From Thiovibrio frasassiensis (GTDB taxonomy: Bacteria > Desulfobacterota > Desulfobulbia > Desulfobulbales > Desulfurivibrionaceae), in NCBI RefSeq assembly GCF_029607905.1, contig NZ_JAPHEH010000001.1, positions 1,331,530 to 1,395,529 of the forward strand: a DNA stretch of 64,000 nucleotides. Direction: 5' to 3'. The position numbers were made by a program, and so were the translations under genes. Of the stretch, positions 42,939 to 52,051 are shown one piece after another. The notes below the pieces were generated by a model that had not been told where the DNA came from, ran no database searches, and worked only from the letters and a program-made list of their open reading frames with translations. Position 1 is the stretch's first letter; the number at the start of each line of letters is the position of its first letter.

Positions 42939-44351
42939 TCAGGCGGAGTGCTTTTGCAGTTTGCTGTGGTGGATCGAATAGCTGAAATAAACGAGAACCC
43001 CGATCCCCAGCCAGACCGCGAAGCGAACCCAGGTAGTCCATGGGAGAAAAGCCATCAGCCCGCTGCAGGAAAAAGCGCCGAGCAACGGGAACACAGGGTT
43101 GAGCGGGTTTTTGAAGGGCCGGGGCAGGTCCGGTTGCTTGATGCGCAGGACGACCACCCCAAGACAGACCAGAACAAAGGCGGCCAGGGTGCCGATATTG
43201 ACCAGCTCGGCCAATTCGCCCAGAGGGATGAAGCCGGCGATCAGCGAAATGAGCAGACCGCAGATGGCGATGACCCGGACCGGTGTCTGGGTTTTCGGGT
43301 GCACCTCGGCAAAGAACGGCGGGAGCAAGCCGTCTCGGGACATGGCGAAGAATACCCGGGTCAGCCCGTAATAGAGAACGAGCATCACCGTGGTCAAGCC
43401 GGCGATGACGCCGGTGGCAACCAGGGCCGAGGCCCAGTTGACCCCGATCAGGTGCAGGGAGTGGGCTACGGGGGAAGGGACGTTCAGCTGGGTGTAGGGC
43501 ACCATGCCGGTGAGCAGCCCGGCGACCACGATGTAGATAGCGGTGCAGAAAACCAGGGAAAAGATGATGCCGAAGGGTACGTCGCGTTGCGGGTTTTTTG
43601 CCTCCTCGGCAGCGGTGGAAACCGCGTCGAAGCCCACATAGGCAAAGAAGACCATGGCCGCCCCGGCCAGCACCCCGACCGGCTTGCCGTCCGGGCTTTG
43701 GCCGCTCCAGCCAAAGGGCATGAAGGGGGTCCAGTTTTCCGGATTGACATGGAACGCAGCCACGGAGATGAACACTCCAATGGTCAGCAGTTTGACAAAG
43801 ACCATCACCATATTGGTGCGGGCGCTCTCCCGCATCCCCAGCATCAGCAAAACCATGAGAATCAGGACGATGCCCGCCGCCGGCAGGTTGATGATTCCGC
43901 CCTGCATGGGAGCCTTGGTCAGGGCGTTCGGCAGGGCGAGGCCCACGGCGGTGAGGGCATTGTTGAAGTAGCCTGCCCAGCCGGTGGCCACGGCGGCGGT
44001 GGCCACCCCGTATTCGAGGATCAGATCCCAGCCGATGATCCAGGCGATCAACTCGCCGAAGGCGACATAGCTGTAGCCGTAAGCGCTGCCGCAGCCGCCC
44101 ACTGCCGCAGCGAGTTCGGCATAGGCCAGGGCCGCGAAGGCGCAGGCGATCCCGGCGATGACAAAGGAGAGCACCACGGCGGGACCTGCTTGGGTCGCAG
44201 CGGCGATGCCGGTGAGGACGAAGATCCCGGTGCCGATGATGGCCCCGATCCCGAGAAAGGTGAGATCAAAGGCGGAGAGGCATTTGTGGAGGCCGGTATG
44301 GTCGAAATCACCCGGGGTGGTGGATTTGGTGCGAAAAATTTTCATGCCCAT
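42939..44351 (-). CDS. APC-family amino acid permease (cationic amino acid transporter type)
   Basis: 470 residues, 12 or so TM helices. Begins with TFLGIGAIIGTGIFVLTG, the APC substrate-binding glycine motif, and has FFAYVGFDAVSTAAEE and a TRVFFAMSRDGLLPPFF loop, as in CAT/YfnA-like permeases. Imports amino acids by proton symport. Complete; not in an obvious operon. Confidence 0.93.
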   Translation of the reverse strand: MGMKIFRTKSTTPGDFDHTGLHKCLSAFDLTFLGIGAIIGTGIFVLTGIAAATQAGPAVVLSFVIAGIACAFAALAYAELAAAVGGCGSAYGYSYVAFGELIAWIIGWDLILEYGVATAAVATGWAGYFNNALTAVGLALPNALTKAPMQGGIINLPAAGIVLILMVLLMLGMRESARTNMVMVFVKLLTIGVFISVAAFHVNPENWTPFMPFGWSGQSPDGKPVGVLAGAAMVFFAYVGFDAVSTAAEEAKNPQRDVPFGIIFSLVFCTAIYIVVAGLLTGMVPYTQLNVPSPVAHSLHLIGVNWASALVATGVIAGLTTVMLVLYYGLTRVFFAMSRDGLLPPFFAEVHPKTQTPVRVIAICGLLISLIAGFIPLGELAELVNIGTLAAFVLVCLGVVVLRIKQPDLPRPFKNPLNPVFPLLGAFSCSGLMAFLPWTTWVRFAVWLGIGVLVYFSYSIHHSKLQKHSA

Positions 44352-44412
44352 TCCTTCGTGAATGGATTGCGGTGATTGGCCTCAGGTCGGATGTCTTAGG
44401 TTGTAAAATGGG

Positions 44413-44850
44413 TCACCAGCCCCAGAGCGTCTCCCGCTGGACCCAGCCGGTGAGCCCGGATTCATGCTTGACCTTGACCCAGCCTTTTTTGTGGGTCATC
44501 GTCCGCAGGACCACGCCACGGGTGGCATTGCCTATGATGCGCTCGCTTTCCGAGGGTCCTTTCCGGATAATGGTTTTTTCTTTTTCAACGATCATGTAGG
44601 GCGTTTTGCCAACCAGGGTTTTGTATATCCAGCCCGTGTCCGATTCATAGTCCGTCACCTTGAGCCAGCTGCCCTTGCGGCTGACCACCTGCAAGGGGTA
44701 CCCAATCCCCAATTCCCACTTGATCGGGTATTTTTCTCCCGGCCCGGAACGCATTCTCGCCTTGGCCTGTTTGATACTCACCATTTCCGCGTGGGCCATG
44801 GTGGTGAAAACGAATAGAAAAACGAGTCCGAAACAGAGTCGCCGGATCAT
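44413..44850 (-). CDS. Exported protein with two SH3-like domains
   Basis: 145 residues with a Sec signal (ends AHA). Two bacterial SH3 (SH3b) repeats: SIKQAKARMRSGPGEKYPI...WLKVTDYESDTGWIY and KTIIRKGPSESERIIG...WVKVKHESGLTGWVQ. Likely periplasmic, cell-wall or protein binding. Ends 61 bases before the APC gene start. Confidence 0.9.
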   Translation of the reverse strand: MIRRLCFGLVFLFVFTTMAHAEMVSIKQAKARMRSGPGEKYPIKWELGIGYPLQVVSRKGSWLKVTDYESDTGWIYKTLVGKTPYMIVEKEKTIIRKGPSESERIIGNATRGVVLRTMTHKKGWVKVKHESGLTGWVQRETLWGW

Positions 44851-44875
44851 AACAACCTCCTTGCGCTGTGTGGTA

Positions 44876-45769
44876 TTACGGTTTACTGGCCGAGGAGAGC
44901 CCCCTGTCCGGAACGGCCAAGGGGATTCCGCCTATTTCCAGAGAGATGGCGTCAAATTGGCAGGCCTTGTTCATGCAGGCCAGACAGGTGATGCACTCGG
45001 GGTCATCGGGAGATTCATTGAATTTGACCCCCATGGGGCAGACATGGTGACAGGCCTTACAATTGGTGCATTTGGCTTTATCGAGGTGCAGCTTGACCAG
45101 CCGGACCTTGCTGAAGAACGCATAAAAAGCGCCCAAGGGGCAGGCTGTTCGGCAGAAGGGTCGACTGGAAAAGACGGCCCAGAGCAGAAAGAGGACCATC
45201 ACTACGAATTTATTGAGGAAGAGCAGGCCGAGGGTGTTGCGGAGATTGGGCTGGAGAAAGAGCATGGGTAGCCCGGCTTCCAGGGTGCCGGCCGGACAGA
45301 TAAACTTGCAGAACCAGGGGTGGCCGGTGCCGAATTCGTCAACGAGCACCAGGGGCAGAATAACGACAAAAAGGAGCAGGATGATGTATTTGCCATACGA
45401 GAGCATGCGCGGGATTGCGAATTTTCGGCTGGGGATCTTGTGCAGCATTTCCTGGATAAAGCCAAAGGGGCAGGCCCAGCCGCAGATCATTCTGCCGAAC
45501 AGCCCGCCGAGGACCCCGATGGTGCCGAGCACCGAAAAACCGAAATAATACTGGCCGTTTTCCAGGGCGATGCGCAGGCCGCCCAGCAGCTGTTGGATCG
45601 ACCCCATGGGGCAGTAGCTGGTGGCCGCAGGGCAGGAGTAGCAGTTCAGCCCAGGCGCGCAGATCACCTTGAGCGGTCCCTGATAGATGGTTTTGCTGAA
45701 GGGGAAGGACCAGGAGCTGTTCGTGAGAAAACCGACGATTACCTGGACCCATTTGCGAACGCTTTCCAT
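44876..45769 (-). CDS. NapH-like membrane ferredoxin
   Basis: 297 residues from ATG 45769 (one base after the CXXC protein's stop). Four to five TM helices, conserved CxxxCP motifs in the membrane part (GWACPFG, CKFICPAG, CRTACPLG), then two soluble [4Fe-4S] sites CTNCKACHHVCP and CITCLACMNKACQ. The pattern is the NapH/CcoG-type family that moves electrons across or at the membrane. Partner unknown. Confidence 0.9.
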   Translation of the reverse strand: MESVRKWVQVIVGFLTNSSWSFPFSKTIYQGPLKVICAPGLNCYSCPAATSYCPMGSIQQLLGGLRIALENGQYYFGFSVLGTIGVLGGLFGRMICGWACPFGFIQEMLHKIPSRKFAIPRMLSYGKYIILLLFVVILPLVLVDEFGTGHPWFCKFICPAGTLEAGLPMLFLQPNLRNTLGLLFLNKFVVMVLFLLWAVFSSRPFCRTACPLGAFYAFFSKVRLVKLHLDKAKCTNCKACHHVCPMGVKFNESPDDPECITCLACMNKACQFDAISLEIGGIPLAVPDRGLSSASKP

Positions 45770-45770
45770 C

Positions 45771-45941
45771 TCAGCCAATCCCTATACAGCTCAGGCATAC
45801 CTGCAACGCCTGTTCCAGGACGCGGGACGGTTCCCCGGTGGCGACGCCGATCAGCCAGAGGAAGAGAAAGGCGGGGATCACCACAAATGGTCCTTTGCGG
45901 AGTGACCTTTTGTGGTGGGATTCGCGGCTGGTTGGGGGCAT
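45771..45941 (-). CDS. CD1871A-type CXXC-motif micro-membrane protein
   Basis: 56 residues, one TM helix (about 19-36) and a C-terminal CLSCIGIG motif, as in the CD1871A family of tiny CXXC proteins found beside NapH-like ferredoxins. GAAGGA lies six bases before ATG 45941. The stop is one base from the downstream start. The CXXC may take part in thiol redox or cluster transfer; this is inference. Confidence 0.8.
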   Translation of the reverse strand: MPPTSRESHHKRSLRKGPFVVIPAFLFLWLIGVATGEPSRVLEQALQVCLSCIGIG

Positions 45942-45963
45942 GGTCTTGTCCTTCTGCGTTTTT

Positions 45964-46263
45964 TCAGGTGAGACGGGCTTGAACCGCGGCGGTTTTGTCG
46001 CCCAGCTTCACATCCTTGTCCCGCCTCTCGTCGAGCATAATCTGGGTCACGACCCGCTGGGCGCCGCGGCCGAAGGGCAGCCCATGCAACCGGGAGGCCA
46101 GGGCGAGGAGCACCTCGACTTCACCTTCGATGATCGTTCCCATGTCGGTCAGTTCGTGGCGGACACCTTCCCTGCGTAAGATCTCCTGGATATCGGCTAC
46201 GTATTGGCCTACGCTGGGGGTTTGGGTGCCCAGAGGGATGATGGTCAGTTGCATGATCGCCAT
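45964..46263 (-). CDS. MTH1187/YkoF-type thiamine-binding-like protein
   Basis: 99 residues from ATG 46263. MAIMQLTIIPLG start, GQYVADIQEILR and YELTDMGTIIEGEVE-type central strand match the MTH1187 (DUF77) family, small ferredoxin-fold proteins that bind thiamine-like ligands. Frame opens earlier (46392) without support. First gene of a three-gene unit with the CXXC and NapH-like proteins. Confidence 0.88.
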   Translation of the reverse strand: MAIMQLTIIPLGTQTPSVGQYVADIQEILRREGVRHELTDMGTIIEGEVEVLLALASRLHGLPFGRGAQRVVTQIMLDERRDKDVKLGDKTAAVQARLT

Positions 46264-46511
46264 GATTTTTTCCCTAACGCATGTTGCCGGTAATGGAAAA
46301 ATAAAAAAACATACCACAGAGATGTAATGGCTGCAAAGTAAAGGGTTCTGGCGAATTGGCATCGGGCAATTTTTGCCGCGAAACCGGCGCATCGAGGGCC
46401 TAAACGCTTGACCTGCAAAAAAGAAAACGACTCGCCTGTGGTCTCGCTTTTCTCCTGTCTCCGGTTTTTTCCGGAACGACAGCGCCGTCTTCTGGCGGAG
46501 GTATCAGCCGA

Positions 46512-46889
46512 TCACTCCTTGTCCTGGAAGGTCTCAATCTGTGCGAAAAGTTCCTCGTCCAACAGATCCGGGTTTTCGCTATTGTAATAGAGAATGTTTT
46601 TCAGATGGAAAAAGCTGTCCAGGTCCATCTCGTAAAAGTGCAGCGCCAGACCATCTTCTTCCACCCGGACAACCGTGCCCTTCATTTTCAGAGTCAGATG
46701 ACTGGTTGAACCAACCAGTCGCAAGGAGACCAGGCAATTTTCGCCGATCGTGTGTCCGGTGACGCCAAGCACGAAGACGCCCTTAAGACTCAGGTCCGCA
46801 GTTTTGCACTCCGCATGGCGTTGGTCCGGAAAGTCCAGGCCGATGAGCACTTCAAACGGAACCCTGCTGTTTTTGCGTTTGTTCTTCAT
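46512..46889 (-). CDS. PilZ-domain protein
   Basis: 125 residues from ATG 46889. RKNSRVPF gives the RxxxR c-di-GMP motif and DLSLKGVFV the D/NxSxxG motif, so it should bind c-di-GMP. No other domain. The pilD gene 1.5 kb away hints at a link to pili or secretion, but this is weak. Confidence 0.88.
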   Translation of the reverse strand: MKNKRKNSRVPFEVLIGLDFPDQRHAECKTADLSLKGVFVLGVTGHTIGENCLVSLRLVGSTSHLTLKMKGTVVRVEEDGLALHFYEMDLDSFFHLKNILYYNSENPDLLDEELFAQIETFQDKE

Positions 46890-47045
46890 GGTTGGACCCT
46901 CTTGTCCTGTGCTCTGGTTGCCTGCGGTACGCAGCGCTCCTGTCAGGATGTTAAAAAAACAGCCGTGTTTTTTACTTCGCAATTGCAAAAGTGAATCGTC
47001 TGATTCCCCATAAATTGCCGAAAAAAGGGGGCCTTCGACCGCCTG

Positions 47046-48086
47046 CTATTTCGGCATGAAAAGAAATCCCTCCCGCTCCAGTAACTGGCCGAGATTCAGC
47101 AGTTGCAGCTCCTGGTCTTCCGTGAGGCGGGCCGGGCCGAAAAGGTCGCCATTTTTGGCCCGAGCCAGGGAGAGGGCCGGAACCGCTGCCTGTGCAAGGC
47201 TCCGGCAGAGAAGCACTCCGTGCCAATGCCCGCTGCTCACCACCACAAGCATGGAGGCCTCTTCATCGGGGATATCGGCCAAGCCAATGCCGCGAGGGAT
47301 CATAACGGGGAGAATCAGTTTTTTCAGTTTTCCGTTTTTCAGCAAGGCAAGCGAGCCTTGCATCTGTCCGGCCAGACTGTGAAACCAGCCTCCTAAATCT
47401 TTCAGGGGAATCTGGCTGGTTTTGATGTATTGCTTTCTCTTTTTGGGGGAGAGCGGTTTGATGAGGGCGATGTTTTCTTCGGCAATAGCGAGGGACAGCT
47501 TGCCGATGCTAATCTGGCGGATCAAGCCCCCCGGTTCAATCGGCAGGGGTTTTGGCGCTGTAGTTTTGGAAACAACCTTGCCCGGAGCTATGCCTGTGGC
47601 GGCGCGGACGGTATTGGGCTCGTTCCGCGCTATTGGGGCTTCTTCCAAGGAAGTCGGCGTTTCCCAGGAATCTAAATCGGCGGCAGATTCAGGCGATTGC
47701 CCCGAAGAACCGGCGGGAGACGCAGCTTTTTCCGCAGCCACCTTCTCCTTGAGTTTGGCAAACTTGCCATACACCCTTTTGAACACCTCGGCATCCCGGT
47801 CCGGGTCGAATTTGGAGTCCTCGTACATGTTGACCACATGGGCCATGGTTTCCTTGAGGAAATCGATGAACTCCGGGGGAACCTGGCCCTGCCGTTTTTG
47901 GGCGTAGAGGAGAACGCTGTCCGCCATGGTAAGAATGGTCAGGGCGTTTTTTCTGCTTTTGAAGCGGTTTTTCAGGCAGGTAAAGGCTGCCTGCAGCGGT
48001 TCGATTTTTTTCTGGGACAGGCTCCAGTCCTGGGAGAGGATCTCTGTTTTTAGTTTCAGGATGGATTCGTCGATGGAAAGAATCAC
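47046..48086 (-). CDS. Unrecognised cytoplasmic protein
   Basis: 346 residues from GTG 48086 (GGAG eight bases upstream); a frame to 48182 would run through a strong hairpin. N-terminal ~130 residues are helical (SQDWSLSQKKIEPLQAAF), a low-complexity linker with Ala/Ser/Pro follows at about 130-190, then a mixed alpha/beta domain with VVVSSGHWHGVLLCRSL. No TM and no known motif. Sits next to the PilZ gene on the same strand, 156 bases upstream. I do not assign a function. Confidence 0.75.
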   Translation of the reverse strand: MILSIDESILKLKTEILSQDWSLSQKKIEPLQAAFTCLKNRFKSRKNALTILTMADSVLLYAQKRQGQVPPEFIDFLKETMAHVVNMYEDSKFDPDRDAEVFKRVYGKFAKLKEKVAAEKAASPAGSSGQSPESAADLDSWETPTSLEEAPIARNEPNTVRAATGIAPGKVVSKTTAPKPLPIEPGGLIRQISIGKLSLAIAEENIALIKPLSPKKRKQYIKTSQIPLKDLGGWFHSLAGQMQGSLALLKNGKLKKLILPVMIPRGIGLADIPDEEASMLVVVSSGHWHGVLLCRSLAQAAVPALSLARAKNGDLFGPARLTEDQELQLLNLGQLLEREGFLFMPK

Positions 48087-48127
48087 CGGTATTACTCCAC
48101 AGCCATTGGCTTTATAAGGGTAAAGAA

Positions 48128-48167
48128 GAGCAAGAGTTGCGCAGACTGTGAAGCGCAACTCTTGCTC
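48128..48167. repeat. Perfect 15-bp inverted repeat (terminator-like on plus strand)
   Basis: Arms 48128-48142 and 48153-48167 match perfectly; loop 10 bases. On the plus strand it is followed by GGGTATTTTTTT, so it looks like a terminator, but no plus-strand gene ends here. On the minus strand it is in the leader of the 48086 gene. Confidence 0.85.
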
Positions 48168-48238
48168 GGGTATTTTTTTCATCCCCTCTCAGGGCAAGCG
48201 GGGCCAATGCCCTATTGTGACTGGATATTTTGTAGAGT

Positions 48239-48268
48239 ACTATAGCAGAAATTGTCGGAGTTTGGCAA
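48239..48268 (-). promoter_or_regulatory. Putative promoter of the 47046-48086 gene
   Basis: Minus strand TTGCCA, 18-base spacer, TATAGT. Start near 48232 would put the 15-bp hairpin in the leader. Confidence 0.45.
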
Positions 48269-48427
48269 CAGACAGTTGTGCGGGAGGGCAGTTCTGTCGC
48301 GGCTTGTTCGTCGGGGTGAGACGATGCCGGCAGTGGTTGGATACCAAGCGGCAGCACCATCGCAGGTACTGCTGTGCGCGGGTCCTAAAAAAAGATTCCC
48401 GGGTGATCGGGCAAGGAAACACGAGAC

Positions 48428-49210
48428 ATGCTTGAAGATATGGTTTCTTTTTTTGTCCTCCTGTTCGGGGCCTTGGTCGGGAGCTTTCTCAATGTGGTCA
48501 TTGTCCGTTTGCCCGAGGAAGGAGCCTCCGTTGTTTTTCCTGCCTCGCATTGCCCGGCCTGCAAAAAAAACATTTCCTGGTACGACAACATCCCGGTGCT
48601 GAGTTTTCTCTTCCTGCGCGGCAGGTGCCGCCAGTGCGGAGCGCGGATCTCCTGGCGGTATCCCCTGGTGGAGAGTGCCATGGCGCTCCTCTCCCTGGCT
48701 CTGTATCTCCACTTTGGCCTTTCTCTTCTCTTTCCCATCTATTTTCTTTTCTGTGCGGCCCTCATTGCGGTGATCTTCATCGATTTGCAGCACCAGCTTA
48801 TTCCCGACGTGATCAGTCTGCCCGGCATCGTTCTCGGATTTGGCCTCTCTTTTATCAACCCGTTTGTCACCTGGCAGGAGTCCGGGTTGGGGATTTTGTT
48901 CGGGGGGGGGAGTTTTTATCTGGTTGCTCTGGTGTATTACTTGCTCACCAAGCGGGAAGGCATGGGCGGCGGCGACATCAAGCTGCTTGGGATGATCGGC
49001 GCTTTTCTGGGCTGGCACTCCTTGCCCTTTGTGGTGTTCGGCAGTTCGCTGCTGGGTACGGTGGTGGGGGTCGGGGCCATGATCAAACAGGGCAAGGGCG
49101 GCAAAACCGTTATCCCCTATGGGCCATTCCTGGCCATCGCGGCGCTGCTCTATCTCTTCTTTCGGCGGGAGATCCTCTCCCTTTTTGTCCGCTATGTGCT
49201 CCATGGCTGA
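48428..49210 (+). CDS. pilD: Prepilin peptidase (type 4 prepilin leader peptidase/methylase)
   Basis: 260 residues. N-terminal GSFLNVVIVRLP, zinc-like cysteine pairs CPACKKNISWYDNIPV and CRQCGARIS, and aspartates in FIDLQHQLIPD and GMGGGDIKLL that form the aspartic protease site. Eight or so TM helices. Cleaves and methylates type IV pilins or type II secretion pseudopilins. No pil genes are adjacent in the window. Converges with mnmG. Confidence 0.96.
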   Translation: MLEDMVSFFVLLFGALVGSFLNVVIVRLPEEGASVVFPASHCPACKKNISWYDNIPVLSFLFLRGRCRQCGARISWRYPLVESAMALLSLALYLHFGLSLLFPIYFLFCAALIAVIFIDLQHQLIPDVISLPGIVLGFGLSFINPFVTWQESGLGILFGGGSFYLVALVYYLLTKREGMGGGDIKLLGMIGAFLGWHSLPFVVFGSSLLGTVVGVGAMIKQGKGGKTVIPYGPFLAIAALLYLFFRREILSLFVRYVLHG

Positions 49211-49242
49211 TGAGTGCTGATGGAACCGCCAGACGAGAAAGT

Positions 49243-51123
49243 TTAGAGGAGGTTTTCTTTCTTGAGATACACCTGGAGAATGGAGACAGCGGCCGGGGTG
49301 ATGCCGGAGATCCGTGCTGCCTGGCCCAGGGTTCGGGGCTGGATCTTGGTGAGTTTTTCCACCACCTCACGGGAAAGGCCGGACATACTCTGGTAGGGGA
49401 GATTTCCCGGCAGGAGCACTGACTCCATGCGCCGGAAACGGTCCACCTGCTCGCTCTGCCGCTCGATGTAGCCATGGTATTTGATGGCCAGTTCCACTTC
49501 CCGGGTAACCTCTTCCTCGGGCCGCGGCAAGGAGAGGCCGGTGAGCTGAGCCACGGTGACAAGATCCATTTCCGGTCGTCGCAAAAGGTCGGCGGCACTC
49601 ACCACGGTTTTGAGGGTGGCGCTGCCCATGGCCACCAACCGGTCGTTCAGTTCCTGCTTGGGCCGGAGCGCGGTGGTGTTGAACAGGGCCAGGGTTTCCT
49701 CTATGGCCTGTTTTTTGGCCACAAACAATCGGTAGGTTTCATCCCTCACCAATCCCAAGTTTCTGCCAATCTCCCCCAGCCGCAGGTCGGCGTTGTCTTC
49801 CCGCAAAAGCAGCCGGTATTCCGCCCTGGAGGTGAAGAGCCGATAAGGCTCCTTGGTGCCCTTGGTGACCAGGTCGTCGATGAGCACCCCGGTGTATGCT
49901 TGGGAGCGGTCCAGGATGAGGGGGTCCTCCCCGCGCACATATTTCACCGCATTGATTCCGGCGATCAGCCCCTGGGCTGCGGCCTCTTCGTAGCCGGAGG
50001 TGCCGTTGATCTGCCCGGCCAGGAAGAGCCCCCGGAGCCGTTTGGTTTCAAGGGAGGGATGCAGTTCCAGCGGATCGACATAATCGTATTCAATGGCATA
50101 GCCGGGCCGGATGATGGCGACATTCTCCAGCCCCTTGATGCTGCGGAGCATGGCGGTCTGCACATCCATGGGCAGGCTGGTGGGCAAGCCGTTGGGGTAG
50201 ATCTCCACGGTGTCCAGCCCTTCGGGTTCTAGAAACACTTGGTGCCGCTCCTTTTCCGGAAAGCGCATGACCTTGTCTTCCACCGATGGGCAATAGCGGG
50301 CCCCCACCCCTTCGATAATCCCGGTATACATGGGAGAGCGGTCGGTGCCCGCCCGGATGATCGCATGGGTGGTCGGGTTGGTGTAGGTTATATGGCAGGG
50401 CCGCTGCGGCAGCACCGGCTGTTTGCCCCTGTTGGAAAAGGAAAAAAGGTTGGGCGGCTCATCGCTGTACTGGGCTTCGAGTTCTGAGTAATCGATGGTG
50501 GTTCCGTCCAGGCGCGGGGTGGTCCCGGTCTTCATCCTCCCCATGGCCAGCCCCAGCTCCTTGAGATGCAGGGGCAGCGTAAGCGATGGCACGTCGCCCA
50601 TGCGGCCGGCGGGGAAATTCTTCAAGCCGATATGGATCAGGCCGTTTAGGAAGGTGCCGGTCGTGATGACCACGCCCCGGGCGGTGATCTCCTCATCGAG
50701 AGAGGTGATCACCCCGGTGATCTCCCCGTTCTTTATGAGCAGACGGTCGGCGGTTCCTTGCCGGATATGAAGATTCTCCTGCTGCTCCATCACCGACTTC
50801 ATCCGCAGCCGATAGAGAAGCCGGTCGGCCTGGGCCCGGGAAGACCAGACCGCCGGGCCCTTGCGGGTGTTGAGGCGGCGGAACTGGATGCCGGTGGCGT
50901 CGATGTTTTTCGCCATCTCCCCGCCGAGGGCATCAATCTCTTTGACCAGATGTCCCTTGGCCAAGCCGCCGATGGCCGGGTTGCAGCTCATGGCGCCGAT
51001 GGTGTCAACGTTGATAACGAGCACCGCGGTGCGGCAACCCATGCGGGCAGCGGCCAGGGCGGCTTCGCAGCCGGCATGGCCTGCGCCGATTATAATGATG
51101 TCGTATTGAGAGGAAGTCGGCAT
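49243..51123 (-). CDS. mnmG: tRNA uridine-5-carboxymethylaminomethyl modification enzyme
   Basis: 626 residues, full length. FAD site [29 protein letters not shown]-like [13 protein letters not shown] and the C-terminal MnmE-interacting helical domain. With MnmE it makes cmnm5 at the wobble U of tRNAs. mnmE is not adjacent. Ends 32 bases from pilD. Confidence 0.98.
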   Translation of the reverse strand: MPTSSQYDIIIIGAGHAGCEAALAAARMGCRTAVLVINVDTIGAMSCNPAIGGLAKGHLVKEIDALGGEMAKNIDATGIQFRRLNTRKGPAVWSSRAQADRLLYRLRMKSVMEQQENLHIRQGTADRLLIKNGEITGVITSLDEEITARGVVITTGTFLNGLIHIGLKNFPAGRMGDVPSLTLPLHLKELGLAMGRMKTGTTPRLDGTTIDYSELEAQYSDEPPNLFSFSNRGKQPVLPQRPCHITYTNPTTHAIIRAGTDRSPMYTGIIEGVGARYCPSVEDKVMRFPEKERHQVFLEPEGLDTVEIYPNGLPTSLPMDVQTAMLRSIKGLENVAIIRPGYAIEYDYVDPLELHPSLETKRLRGLFLAGQINGTSGYEEAAAQGLIAGINAVKYVRGEDPLILDRSQAYTGVLIDDLVTKGTKEPYRLFTSRAEYRLLLREDNADLRLGEIGRNLGLVRDETYRLFVAKKQAIEETLALFNTTALRPKQELNDRLVAMGSATLKTVVSAADLLRRPEMDLVTVAQLTGLSLPRPEEEVTREVELAIKYHGYIERQSEQVDRFRRMESVLLPGNLPYQSMSGLSREVVEKLTKIQPRTLGQAARISGITPAAVSILQVYLKKENLL

Positions 51124-51220
51124 GGGTGTGAGTGAATTGGGGGAAGTTTGAGTTGCCGTTACGGCAGAAGCCTTGAGTTGCCCTTGAAAAGGCGGTCATT
51201 ATAGCGGGGTTTCCGCGGAT

Positions 51221-52048
51221 TTACAACGCAACCTTTGGCTGCCACCAGATCATGGCCCATTGCGGGGCGGTCTGCCGGGTGAATTGCCAGGTTGTTTCGT
51301 CAAGCTGGCGGAGGCGGGCATCCACGTAGGCGGTAAGGCGGGTTTCTTCGGCGGGGCTCGGATTGTCCACCATCCAGCGGTATGATTGGATGGCCTCTTC
51401 CCGCGAGCCATAGCTGCGGTGCGGGTCCAGGCTGATAAAGTCGACATGGGCATGGATGCCGAGGCTGTAAAGGATGTTGACCGTGAAGATGTAATCCGGG
51501 CCGGGCTGAAAATCACGGCCAATGGCAGCAAAAAGGTCCGGATCAAAGGGCCCGGCCCCGACCCGGTCTGCCAGGTAGACCCCCTTGTCTGCCCAATTGT
51601 TGAGTTTGCGCAAAGCTCCGGCGAGGTCATCCACGGAGAGCGAACGGGAGGCAATGGCCACATCGTGCCGAGCAATGGAGAGTTTCTCCCAGTCATCGTC
51701 CCAGGAGCCTTGAATGGTGCGGATGTTGGCAATTCCCTCCGCGTCGGCCCGTTTGTCGAGTTCCGCCAGCATGGCGGCGGAATAGTCGAGGGCGGTGAGT
51801 TGGCGCACCTTGCGGGCCAAGGGAATGGCCAGGGTGCCCGGGCCACAGCCCACGTCCAGCACACTCCAGTCCGGTTCGGTCTGGATACGGGACATGAATT
51901 GCGCGACAAAGGGGGAGTCGATGTTGCGCTCGGCAAACGAGGCGGCCCGCCGGTCCCAGTCGGTGCTCTTTTTCTTTTTCCAGGACTTGTCGGCTCTGGA
52001 CTTCCGCCACATGGTGTCCCAGTCGATATCCTGATAGCGCATCGTCAT
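51221..52048 (-). CDS. Class I SAM-dependent methyltransferase, unknown substrate
   Basis: 275 residues. Rossmann SAM motif WSVLDVGCGPGTLAIPLA, acidic residue after strand 2 (LTALDYSAAML). N-terminus basic with KSWKKKKSTDWDRRA. ATG 52048 or 52042. Stop of the upstream methyltransferase is three bases away, so they are likely one transcript. Confidence 0.88.
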   Translation of the reverse strand: MTMRYQDIDWDTMWRKSRADKSWKKKKSTDWDRRAASFAERNIDSPFVAQFMSRIQTEPDWSVLDVGCGPGTLAIPLARKVRQLTALDYSAAMLAELDKRADAEGIANIRTIQGSWDDDWEKLSIARHDVAIASRSLSVDDLAGALRKLNNWADKGVYLADRVGAGPFDPDLFAAIGRDFQPGPDYIFTVNILYSLGIHAHVDFISLDPHRSYGSREEAIQSYRWMVDNPSPAEETRLTAYVDARLRQLDETTWQFTRQTAPQWAMIWWQPKVAL

Positions 52049-52051
52049 TTT

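Noticed and set aside
42933-44375. 480-codon plus-strand frame opposite the APC permease
   Set aside because: Very charged repetitive translation typical of antisense to membrane proteins.
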